Positions 28,201-36,522 of a stretch of DNA of 37,389 bases are shown piece by piece. Origin of the DNA: Actinomycetota bacterium (GTDB lineage: Bacteria > Actinomycetota > Acidimicrobiia > Actinomarinales > Actinomarinaceae); assembly GCA_027729925.1 (NCBI GenBank), contig JAQCEB010000006.1, forward strand, positions 1 to 37,389, given 5' to 3'. The notes under the pieces were generated by a model, which had not been told where the DNA came from, made no database searches, and saw nothing but the letters and a program-made list of their open reading frames with translations. How positions within the stretch are numbered: the stretch's first letter is position 1; each line of letters starts with the position of its first letter. The position numbers and the translations under genes were made by a program.

Positions 28201-28377
28201 ATTAAAGAAAATTCAATTGAAATATTTCCGTTAGATTTAACAACTTCAATAAATGCCAAAATTAAAGAAATTGATAAGAAGTTTTTGTTCAGAAATAAGA
28301 GATTAGTACTCAATTTTAAATCAGAACTTACCCCAAATAATACTTACGAAGTTTTAAGAAGTATTCTTTACATATGA
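25219..28377 (+). CDS. mfd: Transcription-repair coupling factor
   Basis: DRVETTATFSIRGGQVDIFPIN; YIVHNFHGIGLYEG; LIFGDVGYGKTEVALRAAIKVAFSG; IIDEEHRFGVEDKDKL; LTATPIPRTLEQSLMGIRETS; IVEAGIDLPKVNTLI; GRVGRRGEQSFAYFF. Confidence 0.97.
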   Translation: MNLSTVNLNIDEVVPYFYKNKFNKKNIYLFPSDEQAKNFFNNFSNLDNNCFLFPSWDTLTYDSFIPSLSIQGKRLEVLYGLMKKNEINIVSSVKALSQKIYIEELEIIELKLLQEVEFDLFIENLVHLGYKQRDRVETTATFSIRGGQVDIFPINRDDPVRIIFDGDEISEIKVFNIINQRSSNQLKNITIVPANELYKITEEDFENKIPRKNLENFDDYTKFQYIQNLEKHNSIFNLIDQTVEVSVIDHNFCKSELSNLQQVEEESFTNLKEFLTINSEEFSSRYIDIFTSLSNRSLKLIKTNDLFSIKTKVEYLEGLKAEEIIKKIQNIHEKFIFTKNIEIKKKFAELTNVKFVESQFSFSAIFHDLNIAIIDETILNVRQLKKIEKKVRTISDESILTPNTYIVHNFHGIGLYEGTEVKKIKGVEKDYLSIKFGGSDRLFVPSEQINELEVYVGGEHPRLSHLGGGEWERAKEKAKNNAKVIAERVLNLYKQRKIINDDLIINPDTPWQKEIEDSFEYIETPDQLKAISDVKIDLEKNTPMDRLIFGDVGYGKTEVALRAAIKVAFSGGQVALLAPTTILVQQHIETFVERLKNYPLTIKHLSRFVTKKEINDVISGLEKGTVDIVIGTHRLLSKDIKFKNLKLIIIDEEHRFGVEDKDKLHNLSNQLHKLTLTATPIPRTLEQSLMGIRETSRIETPPENRLETLTHVGFVDESSIALAIQRESSRGGQVFFVLNRIDQLQEWMKKTKEKFPKLNFGLLHGQLPSNQIEETMQKVWDGKIDILFATTIVEAGIDLPKVNTLITVNSELLGMSQLYQLKGRVGRRGEQSFAYFFHSKNLSVDAEMRLYAIRSIGETSTGYSLAMKDLQLRGSGSILGDIQSGFIANVGLNIFNKYVLEAIDGKPNKQLNLPSNNLKLDIFWGASIPKSYINADSERLDIYKRLEKATLNEADLIYEELIDRFGEVPQVSKNLITTAKIRILLKQKNILKTIIKENSIEIFPLDLTTSINAKIKEIDKKFLFRNKRLVLNFKSELTPNNTYEVLRSILYI

Positions 28378-29105
28378 AGGAATTCGAAGAATTAGTTGAT
28401 GTAATTAATAAATTACGAAATGAGTGTCCATGGGATAAAGAGCAGACGCATGACTCTTTAGCTAAACATTTAATCGAAGAAGCGTACGAACTTTTAGATG
28501 CTTTAGCAAATTTAGAGAATACTGACATTGCCCAAGAAATATTAAAAGATGAATTAGGAGACTTACTCTTGCAAGTTTTACTTCATTCTAAGATTGCTTC
28601 TGAAAACAATTTTTTTTCAATTGTCTCTGTAGTAGAAAATCTTACTAAAAAATTAGTCAAAAGACACCCTCATGTTTTTGGTGAAGTAAAGCTTGAAAAT
28701 GCATCAGATGTTGAAAAACAATGGGAAGAAATAAAAGGAAATAAATCAGAATCAATATTTGATGATATTAACCAAGCATTACCACCAATTACTAAAGCAT
28801 TTAAGGCTCAACGAAAAGCTAAGAAAATAAACTTAAGTTATTCAAACTACGACGAAGCTTTACAAGATTTAATTTCAGAAATTAAAGAATTGGAAAATGC
28901 TACAAATGATAAAAATAGAAAAAGTGAAATTGGAGATATATTTTTTGCACTATTAAATGTTTGTAGATTTCTCAGCGCTGATCCAGAAATAGAATTGAAT
29001 AGATCTACCAAAAGATTTATTGAGAGAGCAAAGTATGTTGAAAAAAATATTGATAAAAATACAAATATTGAAGAATTGTGGAAAATGGCTAAGAATAATG
29101 AATAA
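28374..29105 (+). CDS. mazG: Nucleoside triphosphate pyrophosphohydrolase MazG
   Basis: LRNECPWDKEQTHDSLAKHLIEEAYELLDAL; DELGDLLLQVLLHSKIA; KRHPHVFGEV. Confidence 0.95.
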   Translation: MKEFEELVDVINKLRNECPWDKEQTHDSLAKHLIEEAYELLDALANLENTDIAQEILKDELGDLLLQVLLHSKIASENNFFSIVSVVENLTKKLVKRHPHVFGEVKLENASDVEKQWEEIKGNKSESIFDDINQALPPITKAFKAQRKAKKINLSYSNYDEALQDLISEIKELENATNDKNRKSEIGDIFFALLNVCRFLSADPEIELNRSTKRFIERAKYVEKNIDKNTNIEELWKMAKNNE

Positions 29106-29151
29106 GCACCACAAATACATTAAATTCTGCTAGATTTTTTATAACAGGGTT

Positions 29152-30420
29152 ATGAATAATAATATTTCACAAGTTTTTGCTAGGTATATTCTCGATTCAA
29201 GAGCTAATCCAACTGTAGAAGTTGAAATTACTTTATCAGATGGAAGTTGGGGAAGAGCCGCAGTACCTTCCGGTGCTTCAACTGGTACCCTTGAAGCTCA
29301 TGAGCTTAGAGATAATGAAATCGCATTTTTGGGAAAAGGTGTAAATAATGCTGTTAAAAATGTAAATGAACTTATAGCCCCAATTATTGTCGGAATGAAT
29401 TCTGAAAATCAGCTTGAAATCGACAGAAAATTACTTGAATTAGACGGTACAAAAAATAAATCAATAATAGGTGCTAATGCAATTCTTGCAGTTTCTATGG
29501 CAAATATGGTTGCTTATTCTAAGTCCTCAAAAAGATATGTTCATGAATTGATGCCAAATATATATGGAGATCCTTCTTTACCAGTTCCATTTATGAACAT
29601 ATTAAATGGTGGAGCTCATGCTGATAACTCTGTTGATATTCAAGAATTTATGATTGTACCCCACGGTTTTGAACGATTCGACCTTGCATTGCAAGCTGGA
29701 GTAGAGATTTATCACACATTAAAGAAACGATTAAAAGAAAAAGGTTTAGCTACAAACGTTGGAGATGAAGGTGGTTTTGCGCCTAATTTTAATTCTTCAA
29801 AAGAAGTATTAGATGAAATAATGCTTTCTATATCAGAAGCAGGCTATAAGGAATCTGATCAGATTTCATTAGCACTTGATGCAGCTGCATCAGAGTTTTA
29901 TAAAGATAACAATTATTTCATTGAAGGTAAGAGATTAAACAGTATTGAAATGTCAGATTTTTTAGTCGACTTGACTAATCTTTATCCGATTATCTCAATT
30001 GAAGATGGGTTATCAGAAGATGATTGGGATGGATGGAAGTACCTTACAGAAAAACTAGGGAGTTCAATTCAGTTGGTTGGTGATGATCTTTTTGTTACCC
30101 AAGAAGAGATTTTACAAAAAGGTATTGAAAATCATTGTGCAAATGCAATATTGATTAAGGTTAATCAAGTTGGCAGTATTTCGGAAACTTTAGAAACTAT
30201 GAAACTAGCTAAGAAAAATGATTATTCAAGCATGGTTTCTCATAGATCTGGCGAAACAGAAGATTCGTTTATTAGTCACCTTGTCGTAGGAACTTCTAGT
30301 GGTCAAATTAAAACAGGAGCTCCTGCAAGGGGTGAAAGAACTGCTAAATATAATGAACTTTTAAGAATTGCTGAACAAGTAGGAGTAGAAAAATTTAATA
30401 ATTTAAAATGGAAAAAGTAA
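29152..30420 (+). CDS. eno: Enolase
   Basis: GRAAVPSGASTG; NGGAHADNSVDIQEFMIVP; GDEGGFAPN; IEDGLSEDDWDGW; SHRSGETEDSFI; GQIKTGAPARGER. Confidence 0.97.
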   Translation: MNNNISQVFARYILDSRANPTVEVEITLSDGSWGRAAVPSGASTGTLEAHELRDNEIAFLGKGVNNAVKNVNELIAPIIVGMNSENQLEIDRKLLELDGTKNKSIIGANAILAVSMANMVAYSKSSKRYVHELMPNIYGDPSLPVPFMNILNGGAHADNSVDIQEFMIVPHGFERFDLALQAGVEIYHTLKKRLKEKGLATNVGDEGGFAPNFNSSKEVLDEIMLSISEAGYKESDQISLALDAAASEFYKDNNYFIEGKRLNSIEMSDFLVDLTNLYPIISIEDGLSEDDWDGWKYLTEKLGSSIQLVGDDLFVTQEEILQKGIENHCANAILIKVNQVGSISETLETMKLAKKNDYSSMVSHRSGETEDSFISHLVVGTSSGQIKTGAPARGERTAKYNELLRIAEQVGVEKFNNLKWKK

Positions 30421-30800
30421 AAAATCTTGGAAATGTAATATTCTCTAGAGCATTAGTTTTAGTTTTAATTATCTCTTTTGTTTTCTTTCTATTTGAAACA
30501 TATGAAGAAAGTCTAAGTAATTACCAGTATTTAAAAAAAACAATAATCGAGAGAGAGACTGAAATCGCAAGACTTCAATCTGAAATAGAGGATTTGAATA
30601 AACAAATAGATAATTTGGATAATCCAGAATTTGTAGAAGTAGTTTTAAGAAGAAGAGGCTATGGAAAAGAAGGTGAGTCAATCTATAGATACGAAATCCC
30701 AGAGCCTGTTACCCCAATAGAGGAGACTTTGCAAAAAAATAGAAATAAGAGTGTTTTAGAGTTCGTTGTAGATTATTTTATCGGAACAGAAGGTGGATAA
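30408..30800 (+). CDS. ftsB: FtsB/DivIC-family septum formation initiator
   Basis: One N-terminal TM then coiled coil (ETEIARLQSEIEDLNKQIDNLDNPEFVEVVLRRRGYGKEGESIYRYE), directly after eno. Confidence 0.85.
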   Translation: MEKVKNLGNVIFSRALVLVLIISFVFFLFETYEESLSNYQYLKKTIIERETEIARLQSEIEDLNKQIDNLDNPEFVEVVLRRRGYGKEGESIYRYEIPEPVTPIEETLQKNRNKSVLEFVVDYFIGTEGG

Positions 30801-31311
30801 AGAAAAGCAAATAGTTGAGCTACAAATTGGTAGAAAGCTTCGTAGTGAATCAAAAGTAGTATCAAAATGCCATTTAAACTTACCTACAGTTATTGAAGTT
30901 CCACCAAATTTAGATGACGGAACTCCTTTTCCTACAACTTTTTGGCTAACTTGTCCGATGTATAACAAAAAAATTGGATCACTGGAATCCAATGGGATGA
31001 TCAAAGATCTGGATGAACAGCTTGATAACAACTCTTTACTTAGAGCTCAATGGGCAAATAGACAAAAAAGCTATAAAGAATATAGGGAAAAGCTAAAAGA
31101 TAAAAAAAGTGCAATTAACCCTCAAGGTGGAGTTGGTGGTGCGGCCAATTCAATAAAATGTCTACATGCTCATACAGCAGATGAATTAGCAACTAATCAA
31201 AATATTATTGGGAAAATAGTTATTGAGACTTTAGGAAGTTTTAATTGTGAGAATCCTTGTTATAACAGTGAAACTCTTGAAAAAAATCAAGATTGGAAAG
31301 TAATTTGGTAA
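30793..31311 (+). CDS. DUF501 family protein
   Basis: CHLNLPTVIEVPPNLDDGTPFPTTFWLTCPMYNKKIGSLESNGMI and GGVGGAANSIKCLHAHTADELA; position between ftsB and ppx is typical of Actinobacteria. Confidence 0.88.
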   Translation: MDKEKQIVELQIGRKLRSESKVVSKCHLNLPTVIEVPPNLDDGTPFPTTFWLTCPMYNKKIGSLESNGMIKDLDEQLDNNSLLRAQWANRQKSYKEYREKLKDKKSAINPQGGVGGAANSIKCLHAHTADELATNQNIIGKIVIETLGSFNCENPCYNSETLEKNQDWKVIW

Positions 31312-32204
31312 AAGTTGCATCAATAGATTTAGGTTCAAATTCAACCAGATTGCTTATAGGGAATGTTAAAGATGGAAAAATATTCACTATCGTTAAACGC
31401 CATGAAGTAACAAGAATGGGTGAGGGAATTGATGAGAACAACTTTATAAATTTAGATGCTCAAAAAAGAGTTTTTAAGGTACTTAAAAAATATTTTAATG
31501 AAATTAAAAAAAATAATGTTGAGCAGATATTTATTGTTGGGACAGCAGCTTTGCGTGATGCGACAAATCAAAATGAAGTTATTAATAAAATTGAAAATAT
31601 GTTTGAAACAAATGTAAATGTAATTTCGGGAGTAGAAGAAGGGTATCTTACAAGTTTAGGAGTTTTGAATAATTCTGAAATTAATAATAATTACTTAATA
31701 ATTGATATAGGTGGAAGAAGTACTGAGTTTGTATTTAATGAGAATAACAAAGTAATTTCAATTTCAACAGATCTTGGAGTGGTCTCTTTGAGTGAGAAAT
31801 ACTTTTCAAATTTACCTATTAATTCAAATTTGTTATTTGAAGCAGAAAAGTTTGTTGAAGATAGATTGCCAAATATTGAAAATTTAAAAAATAGAGAATA
31901 TTTTGGAGTTGCAGGCACTTTCACATCTTTAGGATCAATTTACTTAGATCAATCTCAGTTTAATGAAGATGCCTTACACCTTTTAGAAATTGATAAAGAT
32001 TCTATTTTTAATATTTTTAAACAAGTCCTAAATTTCAGTGAAGCAAAAATACTTTCACGATATAAAGGTATTGATCCCAAAAGGGCACCTACTATTACTT
32101 CTGGAATTTTTCTAGCGACAAAAATAATAAAAAAATATAATATAGATGTAATTAAAGTTTCTAATTGTGATATTTTAGAAGGCCTAATACTAAAAAATTA
32201 CTAG
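31305..32204 (+). CDS. ppx: Ppx/GppA family exopolyphosphatase
   Basis: VASIDLGSNSTRLLIGN; GTAALRDATN; NVISGVEEGYLTSLGV; LIIDIGGRSTEFVF. Start probably TTG 31305 (ORF track 31293). Confidence 0.92.
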   Translation: MVKVASIDLGSNSTRLLIGNVKDGKIFTIVKRHEVTRMGEGIDENNFINLDAQKRVFKVLKKYFNEIKKNNVEQIFIVGTAALRDATNQNEVINKIENMFETNVNVISGVEEGYLTSLGVLNNSEINNNYLIIDIGGRSTEFVFNENNKVISISTDLGVVSLSEKYFSNLPINSNLLFEAEKFVEDRLPNIENLKNREYFGVAGTFTSLGSIYLDQSQFNEDALHLLEIDKDSIFNIFKQVLNFSEAKILSRYKGIDPKRAPTITSGIFLATKIIKKYNIDVIKVSNCDILEGLILKNY

Positions 32205-32215
32205 ATTAGATATTA

Positions 32216-32299
32216 GCCCGGGTGGCGGAATCGGTAGACGCGACGGACTTAAAATCCGTTGTTCGAAAGGACGTGGGGGTTCGAGTCCCCCCCCGGGCA
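32216..32299 (+). tRNA. tRNA-Leu (anticodon TAA)
   Basis: GCCCGGG...ACGGA CTTAAAA TCCGT...long variable arm...GTTCGAGTC...CCCGGGC-A; class II tRNA with anticodon TAA. CCA not encoded. Confidence 0.96.
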
Positions 32300-32373
32300 C
32301 ACTATTGTTTCACAAATTGCTATATTTGTGAGAAAAAATTTATAACTCGAAAACTTAAAAAATTTGTCATATG

Positions 32374-32379
32374 TATAAT
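32374..32379 (+). promoter_or_regulatory. Candidate -10 element (TATAAT) upstream of the sugar ABC importer
   Basis: Exact TATAAT in the 137-bp gap between tRNA-Leu and the substrate-binding protein; no convincing -35 at 16-18 bp. Confidence 0.4.
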
Positions 32380-32436
32380 CAATCTAGCTAGGAAACCTTA
32401 TTCTTAGCAATACGTACGTATACACAAAGGGGAAAA

Positions 32437-33735
32437 ATGAAGAAACCATTATTGGTTAGTTTCTTACTCTTAACTCTAGTTCTTGGAGCTTGTGGTGGCG
32501 GAAGCCTTGAAGGCGAAGAAGTCACAATTACCGGTGCATTAATCGGTGTAGAGCAAGATCTATTTAGAGCTGCGTTTGATTCATTTACTGAAGAGACAGG
32601 TATTATTGTTTCTTACACAGGATCAGACAACTTTGAGCAAGAAATTCAAATTCAGATGGAATCAGGTGACACTCCAGACTTTGCACTTTGGCCACAGCCA
32701 GGAGCTGTAGTTGATGCTGCAAAAAGAGGTTACTTAATTCCAATGGCAGATTTAGATATTGATGTAGATGACTACAAAAATAATTATTCATCTTACTTAG
32801 TTGGACTAGGTGAAGTTGATGGTGTTGTTTATGGTGGTGCTGCATCTGTTAACCTTAAGAGCCTTGTTTGGTACCAACCTGAAGAGTTTGCGGCAAGAGG
32901 ATATTCTGTCCCAGAAACTTGGGATGAAATGATTGCTTTAGCTGATCAAATTGTTGCAGATGGAATGAATCCATTCTGTTTTGGTATGTACTCAAATGGT
33001 GCTTCTGGTTGGTTAGCAACAGACTGGATGGAAGATATTATGCTTCGTACTGGAAGTGGAACTGATTCATATGACAAATGGGTTACAAATGAATTAGCAT
33101 TTACAGATCCAATCGTTAAAAATGCTGCTACATTATTAAGCCAAATTATGCATACTGAAAATTATGTTGTAGGTGGAACAGATGCTATTGTCTCTACCTT
33201 CTTCGGTAATGCTCAGGATCCTATGTTTTCAAAAGATGCAAATGGAAATCCTGGCTGCTTTATGCATAGACAAGCATCCTTTATCACTGCATTTTGGCCA
33301 GAAGGTGAAAATCAGTTCGCAGGATCAAAAACAACTGTATTCCCATTCCCAGTTATTGATGCAAGCTTACCAAAAGCTGCTTTAGGTGCTGGCGACATGT
33401 GGGGTGCATTCAATGATAGAGATGCTACAAAAGCTGTAGCTGAATATATGCTTTCTGTTGGATTCTTTGACAGCATTGCAGCTAGCCCAGATAACTCTAG
33501 GTTAAGTGCACATGCTAGCTATCCAGCAGCAAACTATAACAGCGATTTATATAAAGAATTTGGTCAAATAGTATCAGATGCTTTATCAGCTAATGCATTT
33601 AGATTTGACGCATCAGACTTAATGCCTCCTGAAGTTGGTGCAGGTTCATTCTGGAAAGAAATGATGAACTTGGCCGTCGAAGGACCTGGATATGTCGATA
33701 CTGCGTTAGACAACATTCAAAAATCTTGGCCATAA
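32437..33735 (+). CDS. Sugar ABC transporter substrate-binding lipoprotein (alpha-glucoside/AglE-like)
   Basis: Lipobox VLGAC; FDSFTEETGIIVSYTGSDNFEQEIQIQMESGDTPDFALWPQPG; followed by two MalF/MalG-type permeases. Confidence 0.9.
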   Translation: MKKPLLVSFLLLTLVLGACGGGSLEGEEVTITGALIGVEQDLFRAAFDSFTEETGIIVSYTGSDNFEQEIQIQMESGDTPDFALWPQPGAVVDAAKRGYLIPMADLDIDVDDYKNNYSSYLVGLGEVDGVVYGGAASVNLKSLVWYQPEEFAARGYSVPETWDEMIALADQIVADGMNPFCFGMYSNGASGWLATDWMEDIMLRTGSGTDSYDKWVTNELAFTDPIVKNAATLLSQIMHTENYVVGGTDAIVSTFFGNAQDPMFSKDANGNPGCFMHRQASFITAFWPEGENQFAGSKTTVFPFPVIDASLPKAALGAGDMWGAFNDRDATKAVAEYMLSVGFFDSIAASPDNSRLSAHASYPAANYNSDLYKEFGQIVSDALSANAFRFDASDLMPPEVGAGSFWKEMMNLAVEGPGYVDTALDNIQKSWP

Positions 33736-33757
33736 ACCGAGAATTGAATTAATTTTT

Positions 33758-33787
33758 GATAGCCACCCATTTGGGTGGCTATCTTTT
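33758..33787 (+). terminator. Rho-independent terminator/attenuator between binding protein and permeases
   Basis: GATAGCCACCC (33758-33768) - ATTT - GGGTGGCTATC (33773-33783) then TTTT: perfect 11-bp stem. Confidence 0.9.
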
Positions 33788-33811
33788 ATGAGGTACTATA
33801 AATTAGTTGTT

Positions 33812-35044
33812 ATGAAAGAAAAAACACAAAGGCAAAAATTATTAAACTTTGGAATCTCAACTCTTTCTCTTGGGATTTTTCCTTTAATATGGTTTTTAAG
33901 TCAAGCCATACTTTTTAGAGAATTAACAGAACTAATTTCAAGAAATTGGCTTGTTGTAGTCGGAATAATTATTGGATCAACTTTTATTTTTTTATTGTTT
34001 TATGGAATGAATTTTTTTATTTCACTAGCGGACAGAGACAGTAGAGAATCTTTAGAAGCAAAAATGTTTGTAGGTCCTTCAATATTTATGATTGGTTTGT
34101 TTCTTTTTTATCCCGCTTTAAGAACCATTTATTTAAGTTTTCAAGACAGATATGGTACGTCATATAATGGATTTGATAATTATATGTGGGCATTTTCAGA
34201 CCCAGAAATGTTAGTAACAATTAGAAATCAAATTATCTGGCTTGTATTTGTTGTTACTTTTGTTTTAATAATTGGCTTGGTTGTTGGCTGGCTTTCTGAT
34301 AGGTTGAATAAAGGTGAGGCATTTTTTAAATCTGTTGTCTTCTTACCAATGGCAATTTCTGCTGTTGGCGCTAGTGCTATTTTTAAATTTATTTACGAAT
34401 ATAGGCCTCCACCTCTAACTCAAATTGGAATAATAAATGGAATCAGAGTATCTGTTGATAGAGAAGGTTACGTATGTGCTAATAATAAAATTATAGAAGG
34501 TGTGAATAGAGTAGTAGGTGATGAAAATTGCTTACCTCCGATTGGCTGGCTTCAACAAAGAGATATGTCAAATCTACCTTTTGTACAAAATCTAGATCTT
34601 GATAACTGGTTCAATAGCATTATCGTCAATATTCCAATAAATACTATTTTATTGATGGTAATTATGATATGGATGTTTACAGGATTTGCTGCTGTAGTAT
34701 TTTCTGCTGGAATAAAAGCAATACCAAATGAAATTATGGAAGCGGGTCAAATAGATGGTGCCTCAGAACTTAGAGTGTTTACATCTATAATTATTCCATA
34801 CATAAAGAGTACAATCGTAGTGGTTGGCACCTATATGGTTGTTACAGTCTTAAAAGCATTTGATATTATATATGTGGGTACTAGGGGTGATTTGGAAACT
34901 AATTTATTAGCTGTAAAAATGCTAGATGAATTTTCTAAATATAGAAATATAGGTAGATCTGCAACTGTAGCTGTCTTAATCTTTGTATGCGTCTTTCCAA
35001 TTATTTGGTTTACAATTAAACGAGAAAGAGAGACTATATCGTAA
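33812..35044 (+). CDS. Sugar ABC transporter permease (AglF/MalF-like)
   Basis: Multiple TMs, FLPMAISAVGASAIFKFIYEYRPP, inner-membrane EAA motif EIMEAGQIDGASELRVFTSIIIPYIK. ATG 33788 abuts the terminator; ATG 33812 (MKEKTQRQK) preferred. Confidence 0.9.
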   Translation: MKEKTQRQKLLNFGISTLSLGIFPLIWFLSQAILFRELTELISRNWLVVVGIIIGSTFIFLLFYGMNFFISLADRDSRESLEAKMFVGPSIFMIGLFLFYPALRTIYLSFQDRYGTSYNGFDNYMWAFSDPEMLVTIRNQIIWLVFVVTFVLIIGLVVGWLSDRLNKGEAFFKSVVFLPMAISAVGASAIFKFIYEYRPPPLTQIGIINGIRVSVDREGYVCANNKIIEGVNRVVGDENCLPPIGWLQQRDMSNLPFVQNLDLDNWFNSIIVNIPINTILLMVIMIWMFTGFAAVVFSAGIKAIPNEIMEAGQIDGASELRVFTSIIIPYIKSTIVVVGTYMVVTVLKAFDIIYVGTRGDLETNLLAVKMLDEFSKYRNIGRSATVAVLIFVCVFPIIWFTIKRERETIS

Positions 35045-35946
35045 TGAGTAGAGATAGTCAAAAATGGTATGACAAACCAGTATCAAAATTAATTCTAATA
35101 ACAATTGCATTAACTTGGATATTCCCAATATTTGGATTTGTACTAAGTTCTTTTAGGCCAGGAGAAAGTATAAAAAGAACAACTTGGTGGGATGCCTTAT
35201 TTACAGGTGAAATTTGGTCTGAATTAACACTGCAAAATTATTCTGAAATATTTTTTGCAGATGGCCTTGATAGATCTTTTTATAATTCATTTGCTGTAAC
35301 AATACCATCTACCATTATTCCTATTACAATTGCTGCCTTTGCTGCTTACGCTTTTGCATTCATGGATTTCAAGGGTAAAAATATTTTATTTTTATTTGTA
35401 GTCGCGTCAATGATTATTCCACTTCAAATGTCCTTAGTTCCATTACTTCAACTTTTTAAAAGTGGTGCAGAGGTTTTTGGAATAAGAATAATTCCAGCTT
35501 TAGATCTTAATGGTACTTTTGTGGCAACTTGGTTTGCCCACACCGGCTTTGGTTTACCTCTAGCTACTTTTTTACTTAGGGACTTTATGATGGGATTACC
35601 TAAAAGTGTAATTGAATCTGCAAAAATTGATGGAGCAAGTAACTTCACAACCTTTTTTAAATTAGTTTTACCATTATCAGTTGCAGGAATTGCAGCGTTT
35701 GCAACATTTCAATTTTTATGGGTTTACAATGATTTTTTAGTTGCAAATGTATTCCTAGGTATATATAGACCAGAGAATTTAGTTGTTACTTCTCATGTAT
35801 CTCAATTAGCTGTTGGACAATTTGGTGAAGCATGGCATTTACGAACTTCAGGAGCAATCATTTCAATGATAGTTCCGCTGATTGTGTTTTTTAGTTTACA
35901 AAGATTTTTTGTTAGAGGGTTAGTTGGTGGGGCTGTAAAGGGTTGA
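35044..35946 (+). CDS. Sugar ABC transporter permease (AglG/MalG-like)
   Basis: Multi-TM, EAA loop VIESAKIDGASNFTTFFKLVLPLS; overlaps the upstream permease by 1 bp. Confidence 0.92.
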   Translation: MSRDSQKWYDKPVSKLILITIALTWIFPIFGFVLSSFRPGESIKRTTWWDALFTGEIWSELTLQNYSEIFFADGLDRSFYNSFAVTIPSTIIPITIAAFAAYAFAFMDFKGKNILFLFVVASMIIPLQMSLVPLLQLFKSGAEVFGIRIIPALDLNGTFVATWFAHTGFGLPLATFLLRDFMMGLPKSVIESAKIDGASNFTTFFKLVLPLSVAGIAAFATFQFLWVYNDFLVANVFLGIYRPENLVVTSHVSQLAVGQFGEAWHLRTSGAIISMIVPLIVFFSLQRFFVRGLVGGAVKG

Positions 35947-36521
35947 GCCTTAATAAATTTTTAATTTTTTTTCTTCTTTGTAGCTGTTCAAGTACACAAA
36001 CTACTACTTACAATATTGAATTAAACAATACAGATTCAAGAATTGATTCTCGACTTGTCATTAATGTTGAGTATTTAAAACAGGATATTGTGAAAGTAAC
36101 ATCTCAAATATTTCCCAAAAACTCAGCTGAAATTGAAAGTTACAAATTAGTTTATGACATGAAATTTAGAGAAGATTATAAAGATGAGTTTAATGGAGTT
36201 TGTATTGGACCAAGATGGCAAGAGTATGGTCCTGGAGAATTTACACATATATTATCAAGCAACAATAATTTTAAAAAAGAAATTTCTGGAACTTTAACTC
36301 CAAATGAAGGAGATAGATGTAAAAATTATTATTACTATTTAAGATTTTTAGAAATAACAATGGTTTCCAATGAAACATACTTAATTGGAGTCGCTACTGA
36401 TTATGCTGAAGAATACCCCGACGCACCAAATGTTTGGCTACGTAACAAAAAAGGTGAAATAGAAAAAATAGGTACTACTAACATAAATAAATATAGTTTA
36501 AATTTTGAACTGAGTAAATGA
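35943..36521 (+). CDS. Small lipoprotein of unknown function in the sugar-transport operon
   Basis: TTG start overlapping the upstream stop (TTGA); MSLNKFLIFFLLCSCSSTQTTT signal/lipobox; rest unrecognised. Confidence 0.7.
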   Translation: MSLNKFLIFFLLCSCSSTQTTTYNIELNNTDSRIDSRLVINVEYLKQDIVKVTSQIFPKNSAEIESYKLVYDMKFREDYKDEFNGVCIGPRWQEYGPGEFTHILSSNNNFKKEISGTLTPNEGDRCKNYYYYLRFLEITMVSNETYLIGVATDYAEEYPDAPNVWLRNKKGEIEKIGTTNINKYSLNFELSK

Positions 36522-36522
36522 T

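Noticed and set aside
32222-32407. 61-aa ORF MAESVDATDLKSVVRKDVGVRVPPRAH...
   Set aside because: It is a read-through of tRNA-Leu; this peptide is a well-known spurious translation of tRNA genes.
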